From Rhizophagus irregularis (Eukaryota; Glomeromycota; Glomeromycetes; Glomerales; Glomeraceae), in assembly GCF_026210795.1 (NCBI RefSeq), contig NC_089429.1, positions 2,790,001 to 2,854,000 of the forward strand: a stretch of 64,000 bases of DNA, given 5' to 3'. Below are positions 44,915-56,738 of this stretch, one piece after another (within the stretch, counting starts at the first letter, position 1; each line of letters begins with the position of its first letter). The notes below the pieces were generated by a model, which saw only the letters and a list, made by a program, of their open reading frames with translations, was not told where the DNA came from and searched no databases. The translations under genes and the position numbers were made by a program.

Positions 44915-45275
44915 ACACGAACGGTCCTTCGGTATGGGGTGTTGAAGTTAAAATATTATCGTAATCAGGGCCAGTACGAGTTTCAGTATAAGATGTTGAA
45001 GCTGAAGCATTATCATCAACATTTCCTGTATCTTGTGATGATACATCATCAGCTGTTGGTGTCGATTGAACAAGCGAAGATTAATTATAATATTAAATTA
45101 ATGTAAGAAATGCAATTCCTTGACGGACTGTACCTGACAAAATTTGAGATAATATATTTCCAGTTTTTTGAGAAGCTTCATCTTTTTTTTCCGGACTATT
45201 ATGGGAAACTTTCATTTTTTTCTTTGCATTTTTTCCAGTTTTTTTCTTAGTATTTTTCGTTGACATTATTAACAA

Positions 45276-45823
45276 CTAATTTATAGGAAAAAATATACTT
45301 GAAATTTACGAAACAATTTAAATAAAAAATTGATTACCGAAATCGATAAAAAAATCCAAAATCTATAAATTAAATAATTTAATTATCAGTAAAAATATTA
45401 ATTAAAATGATTAAAATCTGTAAATTAAAATGATTAAAATTTAAAAATAGAAATAGTTAAAAATCTGTAAATTAAAATGATTAAAATTAAATAAAATAAT
45501 TAAGAAATCTGCAAATTAAAATGATTAAAATTTAAAAATAGAATGATTAAAAATCTGTAAATTAAAATGATTGAACCCCTGCGCCAAAAATGTAAAAAAA
45601 TCAAAAAAAAAAAAAAAAAAAAAAAAATTGAGAATTCACACAAACGAAAGAAATATCAAATTCTTCATTAAAATTCGCAAATTCACAAAATTCATAATTT
45701 CGCATTAATTAAAATAATCATTAATAAAATCACTAAAATTCGCTTAAAATTAGCAAAGAACAAATAAAAACAAATATTTACTATACCGCAAATAAATCCT
45801 CATAAATTGTTCTTCAAATAAAA
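45276..45823. other. AT-rich interval between divergent genes of the Plavaka element
   Basis: Contains several copies of a word tctgtaaattaaaatgattaaaa (45415-45565) and an A-rich run of about 30 nt at 45598-45627. It lies between the minus-strand unknown gene and the plus-strand transposase, so it must include both start regions. No clear core promoter motif. Confidence 0.4.
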
Positions 45824-48800
45824 ATGGTTAGATATCAATGCCAAATTTGTAAAAGAGAATTTTCAACTTACAGCGGTTTAAAACAATATGCCAATGTTAA
45901 ACATCATGGGAAAATGAGATCCTCCCAACTAAATGAGTCACCAGTACAGCAAAGATCTTTGTTGCAGCCATTAAGAGAAATGATAAGATCAGAACATGAT
46001 GCAAAACTTTGTAGCACGTCAATTATTATGCCAAATCCAACTACTTCGCAAGAAAAGCTTACATCACAGGATGATGATGATGAGATGAAGCAATTTGAAC
46101 CTTCATCTCAAGATGAAGACTTAGTAAATATTGCAAATGAGTTAGAAGATGAACCACGTTATCATTTGCAAAAAAGGTTACGGTCGAAGAGAGGGTCGAA
46201 GCAAATTTTGAAGAATCGGAAGCCAGAATCAGAATTAGTAAACTTTGAAGATACTGAATTCATTGATCCTGAAGACCTTCAGGGTGCGTCATTAGATGAT
46301 GCCATAGATGTAGTTGATGGAAAACCCACACCAGAGCGCATAGTAAAATGGCCGAATGATGCATATCGCGACTTTTTGGAGTTGATAGTAGAGGGTAATA
46401 TCTCTAATAAGATAGGTGATAAAATAATAAAGTTTTTCAACAAACATAATAATTTAGACAAATCACCATTGCCAAGTTCAACGAAAAATGGCAAGGATTA
46501 TCTTAATCAAATAAATTCACCTTTGATAGACTTTAAAGAAAAGGTTGTTGCGACCTATAATGAAATTAATTTTACCTTCTACTATCGCCCACTTTTTCAT
46601 GCTATTCAAGCTCTTCTGCAATGACCGGAAGTAGCCAATAACTTCGTCCATAAAGGAATCCAAAATAAAATGAAGGTCTGTATAATAATTTGATTTCCAT
46701 CTGCAATGATAAATTACATTATTTATGCTTATTTAGTTATTTATATTTTCAGGATGATAGAGCTGAAACAAGAATATTTGGCGAACCTTTCGAAGGTAAC
46801 TGGTGGTTAGAAACCGAAAAGAACCTTCCATCATTAAATCGACTATTATCCATCATCTTATACTCAGACACAACAACTTTCGATGGACTTGGGAAATCAT
46901 CAGGCTATCCAGTTTTTTTAACTCTTGGTAACATTCCAAATCATGTTCGAAATTTGCTGGAGGCTAAAATTCTTTTAGGATTTCTCCCTAAAGTCCAAGA
47001 TACAGGAATCAAAACAACAGAAAGTTTTTGAAGTTTACAGCGCGATGTATATCATAAATGCTTCAAAATTATGCTCCAACCTTTATTAGAAAAATCTGAA
47101 GCGCTATATTTTGGAATTAATGGACAAGTGATTACTTTCACTGCACGGATATCATTTTTTCTCGCAGATATGCTTGAAGTTGATGATATAACTGCGACAT
47201 ATAAAGGAGCGCAGTGCAAAATGCCATGCCATACTTGCATGGTTTTGCAAAGTAATTTGAACAATATGAGTCTTAAACTAGAGAACGTACCTCATAGAAC
47301 TCATGAAAATATGAAGCAAGTAATCAACGATGGCTAAGGAAAGGAGTATTCTGTGCATTCTGTTGAAAATTCCTTCTGGAAATTTCCGTAAATATCTTTA
47401 TATTTCTGTAATGAATTTCAAAGATGTAAATTTTTACACACGTATAATTTGTTTCAGAAATTTGAATATATACGAAGCCTGCGTTCCTGACCGTATGCAC
47501 CATATCGATCTTGAACTCTTCAAATACCAATTGGAATTTACACAAGATATTTTGAAGGCAGTCAGAGGAACAGAACTACAAAAAAAATTTGATGATCGAC
47601 TTCGTCAGATTCCTCGCTTCCCGGGTCTTAAACTCTTACATAAATTACGACATTTAAACGTACTTACTGCATCAGACTATCGTAACATAATGAAAATTGC
47701 CCTTTTTGCCTTAGATGAAATTTTTGAAGGAAACGAAATAACCTGTAAAGAACTTTGCGAACTTTACGCAAAGTTTAGTAAGATGTACATAATAAGCAGG
47801 AAAGAAATATATACTGAAGAAGATCTGAAAATTTTTGAAGTAAGTCAAAGTTCATAAAGTCACATTGGAAATCATCAACACACTAAAGATTATCAATTAT
47901 AGTCAGCAATTATTGATTGGTGCATTGATTTCAAAAAGATCTTCTCTCCATTGTCCACTACTGACTGCAATTTTCTGAAGTTACACAGTTGGCGGTATCA
48001 CGCAGGTAGGACGCTAGTAAACATACAGTATATGATTTTATCCTAATTTATTATGATTGTTTTCAGTGCCTGCTATTAGAAAATATGGTGCATTGAATGG
48101 GTTGTCAACGGAAACGTATGAAACCCTCCACAAATCATATGTCAAAACCCCATATCGGTTATCAAACAGAAAAGACGTAATGAGACAATTGGTGAACGCT
48201 GTTAGTTGAATCCGACATGACTAAAATCAATTTCTTTGAAATATACATACATTTAATAATATTTTTTATAGGTAAAACACAAAGAATTGACATCTTCTGC
48301 TAAAAAAGTTATTCATCATAAAGCCAAAGGATTTGGAAAAGTACTTTGGGAACTAACATTAGATAATATCGACCAAAAAATAAAATCGTTGAAAAAATCT
48401 GAAAATCTACCACATTTAAACTTCATTGAAGGGTTATCGCAATTAATTTCAACTTTAAATACCTTTCTGGACACATCTTCGCAGGAGTCCAAAAGTGACG
48501 AATTTTACATTAAAATTTATGATTCAGTACACCTGGAAGATAGACATATTTTAAGAATGACAGGAGAATTCCAAGATAAAGAATGGTTCAGTAATATTGC
48601 GGTAACTCCTGCAGAAGATCAAGAGCAATACAATTCGGATGAGGGAACTTGGTATGGAAAAGTAAATGAATGATTAAGATTGATAAAGTGTTGTATGTCA
48701 TTAATCAATTTTCTTTATAAGGTGTTGTTATTATTTAAATTCTTCCGAGGTTCTTTCAAAGAGCCATATGAACTTGCTCTGGTTCATTGGTTTGATATTA

Positions 48801-48951
48801 TTACGGAGGAACCCGAACTGTATGGGTGTCCGCAGTTGTATTACACCAAAGAATACAACACAATACCAATCGGTTCAATTAACCAAGAAGTTCATATAGT
48901 TCCAAGGTTTGGCAAAGTAAATCGTTATTTGTTAAATAAATACATGTTTTA
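45824..48951 (+). pseudogene. Plavaka-type transposase
   Basis: Start 45824 (MVRYQCQICKREFSTYSGLK). An N-terminal C2H2 finger is present, but the first expected His is Tyr (LKQYANVKH). An acidic linker follows (QDDDDEMKQFEPSSQDEDLV), then PERIVKWPNDAYRDFLELIV. The exon stops at a TGA (46622). After an intron (about 46677-46753) come TRIFGEPFEGNWWLETEKNL and the diagnostic GYPVFLTLGNIPNHVRNLLE (near 46910). Further on: CKMPCHTCMVLQ, an intron near 47390-47457, PDRMHHIDLELFKYQLEFTQ, two or three more short introns, KVIHHKAKGFGKVLWELTLD, and a last exon with LYGCPQLYYTKEYNTIPIGS and NRYLLNKYMF (stop 48949-48951). There are at least four in-frame stops (46622, 47028, 47335 and 48671), so it is inactive. 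Confidence 0.8.
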
Positions 48952-49462
48952 AAAATTACTGGAAAACTTTAACGAAAGTAAAGTCAGAAAGTTTAAAAAA
49001 TAAAATTTGTAAATTTGTTGACGAAAGTATTAAAAAAAAACTATTAAAAAACTTTAGCGAAAATAAATTGTCAACAGAAATGATCGAAAAGCTTAATTAA
49101 GCTTAATTACTAATTGAAATCGAAAAGTTTAATTAGTTAGTTACTCAAAGTTTAAACGCAATTATAAACCTGCAATTTTGAGTTAAAGAATTTCGTAGAG
49201 TTTCGCAAAAAAAAAAGACAAAAAGCGAATATCTGCTATTTCGCAGAACTTCGCAAAACTGGCATGTTTTAAATTTTCTGTTAAATGAAATTCTGCAAAA
49301 TTGCAGAATTTTGCTGATTTTATAGATAAAAATATTCAATTATCTGTGAAGTTGCAAAGTTTGCAGAACTTCGCAGAAATACACAAAAAATGACAAAAAA
49401 AAGCGGAGATCTGCTAATTTTACAGATCTCCGCAGTTCTGCACCCCAAAAAATTTCCCGATG
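48952..49462. repeat. right subterminal region of the Plavaka element
   Basis: AT-rich 3' region, then words such as tttcgcagaacttcgcaaaact, tctgcaaaattgcagaattt and agatctccgcagttctgcac, ending in the inverted end that matches 41668. Dense TTCTGC/GCAGAA palindromic words are likely transposase-binding subterminal repeats (inference from CACTA biology). Confidence 0.6.
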
Positions 49463-51235
49463 TTAGAATTCACCCACTAATCTTAGAATTTCTCTACTTT
49501 CTAGATGAACTGAATCATAAATTTTGATAAAAAAATCATTTTCTGAATCTTGCGAGGATATGTCTAAAAAAGTATCTAACGCTGTAATTATTTGTGCTAA
49601 TCCTTCAATATAATTTGGATGTGATGGATTTTCAGATTTTTTTAAAGATTTTATTTTTTCATCAATAGAGTCTAGATTTAATTCCCAAAGAATTTTTCCA
49701 AACCTTTTAGTTTTACGATAAATGACTTTCATACCGCTGGTAGTTGGAGTTAATTCTTTATGCTTTACCTGCAAAAATATTAATAGTTTAGTATTTATGG
49801 TTGGAGAAAAGTTAAAAAAATCTTATAAAACTTTTACTAACAGCGTTCACCAGTTATTGCATCACGTGTTTTTTATTTGTTGCTTGATATTGAATTTTAA
49901 TATATAATTTATGGAGCGTTTCGTAAGTCTCCATTGATAGGCCATTCAGTGCACTATATTTGACAATGGCAGGTACTGAAATAATTAAATTAAATTAAAA
50001 TTTGTATAAATTAATAGCCATCTTCAAATTATATTACCTGCATGATAACGCCAACTATGCAGCTTTAGAAAACTGCAATCTGTAGTAGATAATGGGAAGA
50101 ATATTCTTTTAAACTCGATGCACCAATCAATAATTGCTTCCTATTTTAGTTAGTAGTTAGATCATCTATTAACTTTTAAAAAAAGTTAATTTTTTTAATT
50201 TTTTCTTCTTACTTCAAAGATATTCAGTTCATTTTCGGTATATGATTCTTGTCTACTCATAGTATACATTTTATTAAACTTCGTGTAAAGTTCACAAAGT
50301 TCTTTACAAGTTATTTCATTTTCTTCACTGAAAATTTCATCCAAAGCAAAAATCGCTATCTTTATAATATGACTATAGTCTGATGATGCTGTCATTACTT
50401 TTAGTTGACCTACTTTACTTAACAATTTAAGGCCTGGAAAATGTGGAATTTGTCAAAGACATTCATTGAAAATCTTCTGTAATTCTAACTCTCCAACCTT
50501 TTTTAAGATTTCCTGCATAAACTCCAGTTGATATTTAAAAAGTCCAAGATCAATATGATGCATACGGTCAGGAATGCACGCTTCATAAATATTCAGATTT
50601 CTGTAAAAAATTTTATATATGTAAAAAAATTTTTACAACGTCGTCATTACTTATAAAATTTAGTGATATTTACAGAAATTCCCAGAAGGCATTTTTGACG
50701 TAATGTACAGAATACTCCTTTCCTTGTCCAGCGCTAACTATTTCCTTCATATTTTCATGAGTTCTGGAAAGTATATCTTCTCGTATAAGTTTCATATCGT
50801 TTAAGTTATTTTGCAGAACCATATAAGTATGGCATGCATCATGGCATTTTACATCACGCTACTTTATATGTAGCGGTCACATCATCTACTTCAAGCATAT
50901 CCATGAGAAAAAAAGAAATTTGTGCAGCAAATATTTTCGCTTGTTCATTAATCCCAAAACATAACGTATCAGGTTTCTCCAGTAAAGGCCAAAACATGAT
51001 ATTAAAGCATTTGTGAAATATTTCACGCTGCAAACTTCAAAAGACTTCAGTAGTTTTAATGCCTGAATCTTGAACTTTAGGCAAAAAACCTAAAAGTATT
51101 TTAGATTCTGGTAGATTTCAAATCCAATTTGGAACATTTCTAAGCGTTAAAAATACTGGATGGCCTGATGTCTTGCCCAGTCCATCGAAAGTAGTCCCAT
51201 CTGAATATAAGATGATAGACAATCTTTGCTGAAAT
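49463..51235 (-). pseudogene. second Plavaka transposase copy, cut by the first element
   Basis: A minus-strand homologue of the 45.8-48.9 kb gene. 49463-49774 matches its GFGKVLWEL...HLEDRHILRMTGEF part (here RFGKILWELNLDSIDEKIKS, HLESREILRLVGEF). 50195-50425 matches the KIALFALDEIFEGNEITCKE region. The antisense of about 50690-51235 corresponds to the middle of the protein. It starts inside the gene at 51235 and ends exactly where the neighbouring element begins (gaattc/taacatcggg), so the C-terminus is missing here. It is broken by several shifts and stops. Confidence 0.7.
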
Positions 51236-51803
51236 CTCTGATTTTTTAAAATATTTTTACAATATTTTTATAATATTATAATTATATATATTTAATAAAT
51301 AAATAATATGAAATTGAGACTCATAAGAATATATTTTAAATATATAAATATATATTAACAATATTAATACAATATATTTGTTATATTTGAAATAATATAT
51401 TTAATATATAAATACTTAATATTAAATATATAAATACTATATAATTAATATATTATATATATATATTTAGGATATAGTATTTGTATATTCAATATATATA
51501 TATATAATATATTTAACATATATTAAATATATAGTATATATATATTTAATGTTTAGTATATATATGTTTAAAATATATTTATTAATATATTATATATATA
51601 TTTGTTATATAATAATTATATATGAATAATAAATAAATAATATAAAATTGAGACTCTTAAGAATATATTTTAAATATTATAAATATATATTAACAATATT
51701 GATACAATATATTTGTTATATTTAAAATAATATAATATATATATAATTAATACATAATTAATATATATTTTTAATGTGATATATAATATAGTAATTATAT
51801 ATA
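51236..51803. repeat. ATATAT-rich low-complexity stretch
   Basis: Almost pure A/T with long (TA)n and aatatatttaaatata words. A block containing aataatat(a)aaattgagactc and ttaagaatatattttaaata occurs near 51300 and again near 51640, so the tract has undergone internal duplication; a third copy follows the MITE near 51995. No gene. Confidence 0.6.
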
Positions 51804-51975
51804 CAGTCAAACCTTGATATAGCGAACCCTTGATATAGTGAATTTTTCAGACAACTATAATAAATTTCCTCTTGCTATAACGAATTAACCAATCAAATCT
51901 CTTAAAATCTTCACTATAGCCCTATAGCGAAGTTGAGGTCTGGAACCTAGGGTTCGTTATAACAAGGGTTGACTG
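51804..51975. mobile_element. pogo/Tigger-type MITE, 172 bp, TA duplication
   Basis: Ends CAGTCAAACCTTGATATAGC and, in complement, CAGTCAACCCTTGTTATAAC, flanked by TA at 51802-51803 and 51976-51977. Internal symmetry includes cttgctataacgaattaacc against ttcactatagccctatagcg. It has the same family of ends as 13182-13325 and 22195. It is inserted in the AT-rich tract, splitting one of its internal repeats. Confidence 0.85.
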
Positions 51976-51977
51976 TA

Positions 51978-53035
51978 AACAATATATATATCATATAAAT
52001 TGAAACTCGTATGAATATATTTTAAATATTATAAATGTATTTAAATAATATACTAATTATATTATAATTTTATATTTACTTATATGTATACAATACTATA
52101 TACTATATATATGATATAAAAATCAACTAATTTATTGAAATAATGTACTTGTTATTTTTATTTGTTCATAATTATATTATTATACATAATTAAAATAATT
52201 AAACAAAATCCCATTTTATCTAAAAAAAACTAAGAAGTAAAAAATATCAATTCTATCAACAATAACATTATTGCACCTAAGAATGAAACCCAAAGAAAAT
52301 TGCTCTTCATAAAAAAAGCCCAAATATATAAATAAAATTTACCATTATTACAGATTCTTCGTTTGAAAGGAATCTTATGATATCGCCTAAAAGAACTTGC
52401 TTAAAGAAATTGGAAAGTCCCCTAAGAAAGCAAAGAAAGAATGGAAAGTTAGAAAGCGCAAAATTGAATGTGGTTTAGTGAAATAAGAGTAACAAAATTC
52501 ATGTTAAAAAAATAATAAAACACGTTAATTGACTTACAAAGAGGAAATGTAAAGTTAGGACCTGTCTACAAGAAAGTGAAAAATAACAACAATAACGTTA
52601 TTACACCTAAGAATGAAATAAGAAAGCAAAGAAAGGGAGGAGAAAATGGGAAGTTAGAACCCGCCTGCAATAAATCAACGTGGTTTAGTTAGGAAATAAG
52701 AGTAATAAAACATGTTTAAAAAATAAAAAAATAAGAATAATAAACGCGTTAATTGACTTACAAGAAAGTGATAAACTATCTAAGAAAGAGAAAAAATTAA
52801 ACTCGATCTAAACTTTGTAGAATTAAGAAACGAGATAAGTTTTAAACTTACAAGTTTTCGCCTAAAAGTTCTTAATAAAGAGAGAACACGCCTATAAAGA
52901 ATGTGAGGAAAAAAACAAACTAAAAAGATCTTATGGGTTACATGCTGGTTACACAGATTACACAATCATGGATCAACCAATGATAATTGTATATCATTTT
53001 GATATATCACATATTTCTTACATATCGTTCATCTA
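51978..53035. other. AT-rich interval with a duplicated 60-bp block
   Basis: A block with caacaataac(a/g)ttattgcacctaagaatga (about 52256-52286) recurs at about 52588-52618, followed both times by gaaag/ag-rich sequence, and a gtggtttagt..aaataagagtaa block at 52470 recurs at 52680. This suggests an old tandem duplication of about 330 and 210 bp. No supported gene. The 3' end of the LINE lies at its right edge. Confidence 0.45.
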
Positions 53036-56000
53036 TCAAATGCACAAGTTGACCAGCTGATAGCTAAACCTGTTGTTAAAGTAGCAGCTGTTGTTACTTG
53101 TATTTTTAGCTAATTCATCTACCATTTCATTCATAACATCTCCACTATGTCCCTTAACTTTCACTAATTCTAGATCCATCTTTTTTTCTTGTAAAAGAAT
53201 ATCTATCTTGAGTAAGATTAAAGAATTAGTCTGTTTTAGTAGTTTCCTGCCTGATTTATTATGTTGATTATTGATCATGTAGATGGCGCTTTGACTGTCT
53301 GTATAGATCCTGATTTTTGCATTCATAGGACCTGTAAGTAATGCCAGGAAAATGGCCACTAATTCTGCACGTGTAGATGAGGGCCATAATGATAAATTTG
53401 TTTGGGCTGACAAAGCAGGTTCATTATTAACACAAAACGCTGCACCCATATTTGTGTACACTAGATTAGGGTTTTGTTTGCCCACTGATGTAGGGATGCT
53501 TGGCATGAGCGAACCATCTGTGTAATATTCTACCTCTGTTCTCTCTGCTAGTATATTTCTAATATCTATTAGTTGAGCTTTCAAGTTATCATCATCTATC
53601 CATCTGTGAATCCATATGTCTTGAACCAATGGTAAACTAATTATAGGATTTAGGGCCGCTGTTGGTACCATATCATCAGGTATCGTAGTGTTAGATCGAT
53701 GAGTTGATGACAACCATTCGCTAGGGAAATTCCAACCGCGCATATTAGAACTTTTTCTAATATTACCACCTTGCAATAGTAAGCCGGTATGGATCGTCAG
53801 TGTCCTGCCATCCTATGATTCCGTTATTATTGTATCCCAGTCGATAATTCACTAAAATCCCCTGTTCGTGTCAGAGTATTTTGTTAACTTTGCCTATTGA
53901 CCATGCGTCTGAATTAGCCAAAGGTTCCCGAACATAGACAACTTGTTTACGGCGTGCGTCTGGTGTGATATCCATTAAAAAGGCCCAATGGTTAACTTTA
54001 GCAAGCTTCAGATCATCATTTACCGTTAAATTATCTATTCTGGATGTGCACAAATAGGTCACATCACAATACCATCTGGCTACCCTTCCTTGTACCGGGA
54101 GTAATGCTAATTTACGATATTGTTTCCATGTCATAAGATGTGTACCCCTGATAAATAATTGATCAATATAGAATATTGGGTAATGTGGGCTTTGGTTTAT
54201 CCGATTGTGAGTTGATATTGTTTAAAGAACTTTAATATCAGCTCTTTCCCCCCTAATACACTCCAGATTGATCTATCAATCGGGTCTATCGCCATTGTCA
54301 TGTCGAGGGTTTTAGCTATTACCAATGCATTAAATGAGACGTTTTTCCGGGCTTAGGCTTTATCCAAGGCATTACTTGAAGATCGTAGTCAAAAATTGGA
54401 TCCGTAATGAGTGATTTAAGCTGCGCGTCTCTGAGTCTAATCTGTGTTAATGTCGCTGCGTATGAATCACTATTCAACCTAATCGTTAAGTCTGTTATGG
54501 TATTGATGCAGTGGAGTTTCCATGGATGATCCATACCGAGACATCCCTCATGAAATAATAATGACGAAGGTGTGTTCTTAGGTAATTTCAACCAATTTTT
54601 TACCACCTTCATTACCGGAGCAAATATGTGATTCCAATCATGCTCTGATAATGTCATAATTTGAGCTGTATATATTAGTCTAGGTATTAATACTTTATTG
54701 ATTAGGTAAATGCATTGACCAGCTGAAACGAATTTCCTACGGACTATAGTACAAAAATCGTTGACTATCATAGATATTGGCGTTGCATCCATCATCGTCT
54801 GCTCAGTTTATTGGAGAACCAGACTCTGAGATACCTTATTTCCTCATTTGTGGCTTGAATTATAGAACGATCACGACCTAGTTCAATATTTTGTTCGTGC
54901 CATTCCACAGTTGGGTTGATGATTATCAATTCTGACTTCTTAGCGTTGATATCAATATCATTAATTATATAGAATTCATTTGCTATATCTACTATATTTT
55001 GCATCCTAAATCTTGATGATTCTAAGAATATCGTATCATCCATATATGCACATACGGGAACCTGAAGCCTGTATTGCGTCCATGTGATAGGGTCATTAAT
55101 ATCATTCGGCCAGGTAACCTTCATTTCATATCTGCTGTCTTTGATTTGCTGTATTCTTATCAACAGCGGATCATAAAAAATTCGCCACAATAGCGGGGAA
55201 AGTGCGTCGCCCCTGATCAATTCTGTCATTTCCGGTGAACCCATCACTTAGTCCATACGCTGTGGCTACTTTAAGGTGTCTGTGTTTGAAGAGGGCTATA
55301 ATCCATTCAACCAATGATGCTGGGATGTCAATACGAAGCATGGCTCGTTTTAAAACCTCTAATCCCACTGAGTCAAACGCCTTTTTCATATCCTGTGTGA
55401 GGACCCATAGTTCCTTACTATTTTCCCTGGCATCTTCTATAAAATTGTTAACTAGGTGTATTGGTTCGCTTGTGCATTCTCCAGATAAACCGCAACAATT
55501 GTATCCCTGTAGTACGTTACATTGTTTCAAAACTGAACTCAACCTATTCGTGATCATCTTTGTAAAGGTTTTCCGAAAACAATCCAACAATGCAATAGGT
55601 CGAGTATTCAAAATGTTGTATTCAAAGTTGATGGGCTTAGGTATGGGAAGAATGACCGATGTTTTCCATGCCATAGGCACAAGTCCAGTTTGTAATGTCA
55701 AGTTTCCGAACTTGACCATGAAGAGGATTAATTCCTCAGGCAATCACAGGTCGAAATTAGTTAAATAGGGTATTAATAGGTTATCAATAGGTTATCAATC
55801 GGCTATCAATAGGCTACCCTATTGGTAGCCTATTGAACTTGCGCCATAATCCGTCACCAATCGGGCAGGCTGATTGTTAGCCAATTAATAACTTATTGAT
55901 AACCTATTAGTATCCTATTGGTATTTTTATCAAATTGGTTATCAATAAGATCAATAAGGTATTAATAGGTTATCAATAGGTTATCAATCAGCCTGCCCGA

Positions 56001-56702
56001 TTGGTGATGGATTATGGCGCAAGTTCAATAGGCTACCAATAGGGTAGCCTATTGATAGCCGATTGATAACCTATTGATAACCTATTGATACCCTATTTAA
56101 CTAATTTCGACCTGTGTTAATTGTAAGATGATTCTGTAATTTATACCAGACAACCCCGCAGCCGACTCTTTATTTAATTCTTTAACGGTATTATTCCATT
56201 CTGCCATAGTGATCTTTTCTATTGTAGATTCCATCACTTCTTTGAATTTACCTACGGGTTCATAAATTTGTCACCAAATTGGTGTCATTGTATCCAGCAG
56301 TGTGTTTCTTTTCCTAAACATGTTCGCGAAATCATTGTCCACTGCTTTTTTAACTTCTCTCGGTTCTGTAGCTAGTCTTTTAGTCGAAATTCCTGTTTCC
56401 TCATTTACTAACACTTTATCTATAACTATATTAGTGAGAGTGTTTCTATCTAATATGCTGGATAGCCATTTTGTTTGATAATCTCGTGTAATTTCTACTC
56501 TCTTGTCTATTCTATCTTTAATAGACTTCGTTTCTGCTGATTTGTATTTTTTGTAATCCGCTCTCAGGCGGTAATTCACTTTTGTTTTAAGAGTATCAAA
56601 CCACTCTTCCGAAAATATGCCATGCGTGGTTATGTTACACTTGTAATTGTCCTCAGTTGATGTAACATAGTCTTGATTATCATAATAAATATTTTCAAAC
56701 AA
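53036..56702 (-). mobile_element. LINE (non-LTR retrotransposon), 5' truncated, RT + RNase H
   Basis: The minus-strand coding remnant begins in the linker before RT (MFENIYYDNQDYVTSTEDNY, 56702), continues with EWFDTLKTKVNYRLRADYKK, is cut by a MITE, then gives the RT: LPIPKPINFEYNILNTRPIA, LTQDMKKAFDSVGLEVLKRA, and the active-site block VCAYMDDTIFLESSRF (about 55036-55047 for YMDD). After several frame changes (near 55200, 54795, 54300 and 53870) comes an RNase H domain with EYYTDGS, the SSTRAELVAIFLALL helix, IYTDSQSAIYM and a terminal VDELAKN. No endonuclease is present upstream, so the copy is 5' truncated. At least five frame breaks show it is dead. Confidence 0.8.
55745..56116. mobile_element. 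372-bp fold-back MITE (CACAGGTC family) in the LINE
   Basis: Arms of about 150 bp are nearly perfect inverted copies: CACAGGTCGAAATTAGTTAA, then repeated aataggttatcaat, and a core ccaatcgggcaggctgatt. Its ends equal those of the 120-bp MITE at 17504. Flanks are AAT on the left and TTAAT on the right, so a short duplication (3 bp) is likely but not clean. LINE coding sequence lies on both sides. Confidence 0.85.
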
Positions 56703-56738
56703 TAAAAATAATTATTTTATATCAGAGTTTGTATTACC

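Larger units (their letters stand above)
42080..45275 (-). pseudogene. spliced gene of unknown function, split by two MITEs
   Basis: Start ATG 45275 (MSTKNTKKKTGKNAKKKMKV, a very basic leader). An intron (GTACAG...CCAACAG) joins in phase 1 to an acidic Ser/Thr-rich exon (ADDVSSQDTGNVDDNASAST). The exon is cut at 44914/43793 by a 1.1-kb element and resumes in the same frame with LVVPDEILKSSTSNNPTKSI and RTSTPIRAPTPIRASTPITP. It is cut again at 43519/43276 and resumes with FEERDERYLTIEKFNYTMKL. An intron at about 43012-43083 follows, then KVSKELILKILFPSDTEYRE. An expanded AAT microsatellite near 42795-42812 and a TGA near 42722 break the C-terminal exon (FGEQKLKRVDSSASSKKIAE). A last exon is at about 42080-42300. 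It may be a host-family gene or the accessory gene of the surrounding transposon. Confidence 0.6.
41668..49462. mobile_element. Plavaka (CACTA-like) element with matching ends
   Basis: The left end catcggaaaattttttgggg (41668) and the complement of the right end catcgggaaattttttgggg (to 49463) are inverted and continue into tgcagatctgc / tgcagaactgc words. Both subterminal regions are rich in ttctgcg(a)a words. Between them are a Plavaka transposase (plus) and a second gene (minus), a two-gene layout seen in CACTA-type elements. At the right end the element abuts the interrupted coding sequence of a second Plavaka copy. No target duplication was recognised. Size about 7.8 kb, inflated by three inserted MITEs. 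Confidence 0.6.

Noticed and set aside
50834-51016. 60-codon plus-strand ORF
   Set aside because: Antisense of the second Plavaka copy.
55235-55768. 177-codon plus-strand ORF
   Set aside because: Antisense of the LINE reverse transcriptase, whose minus-strand translation has the RT motifs.
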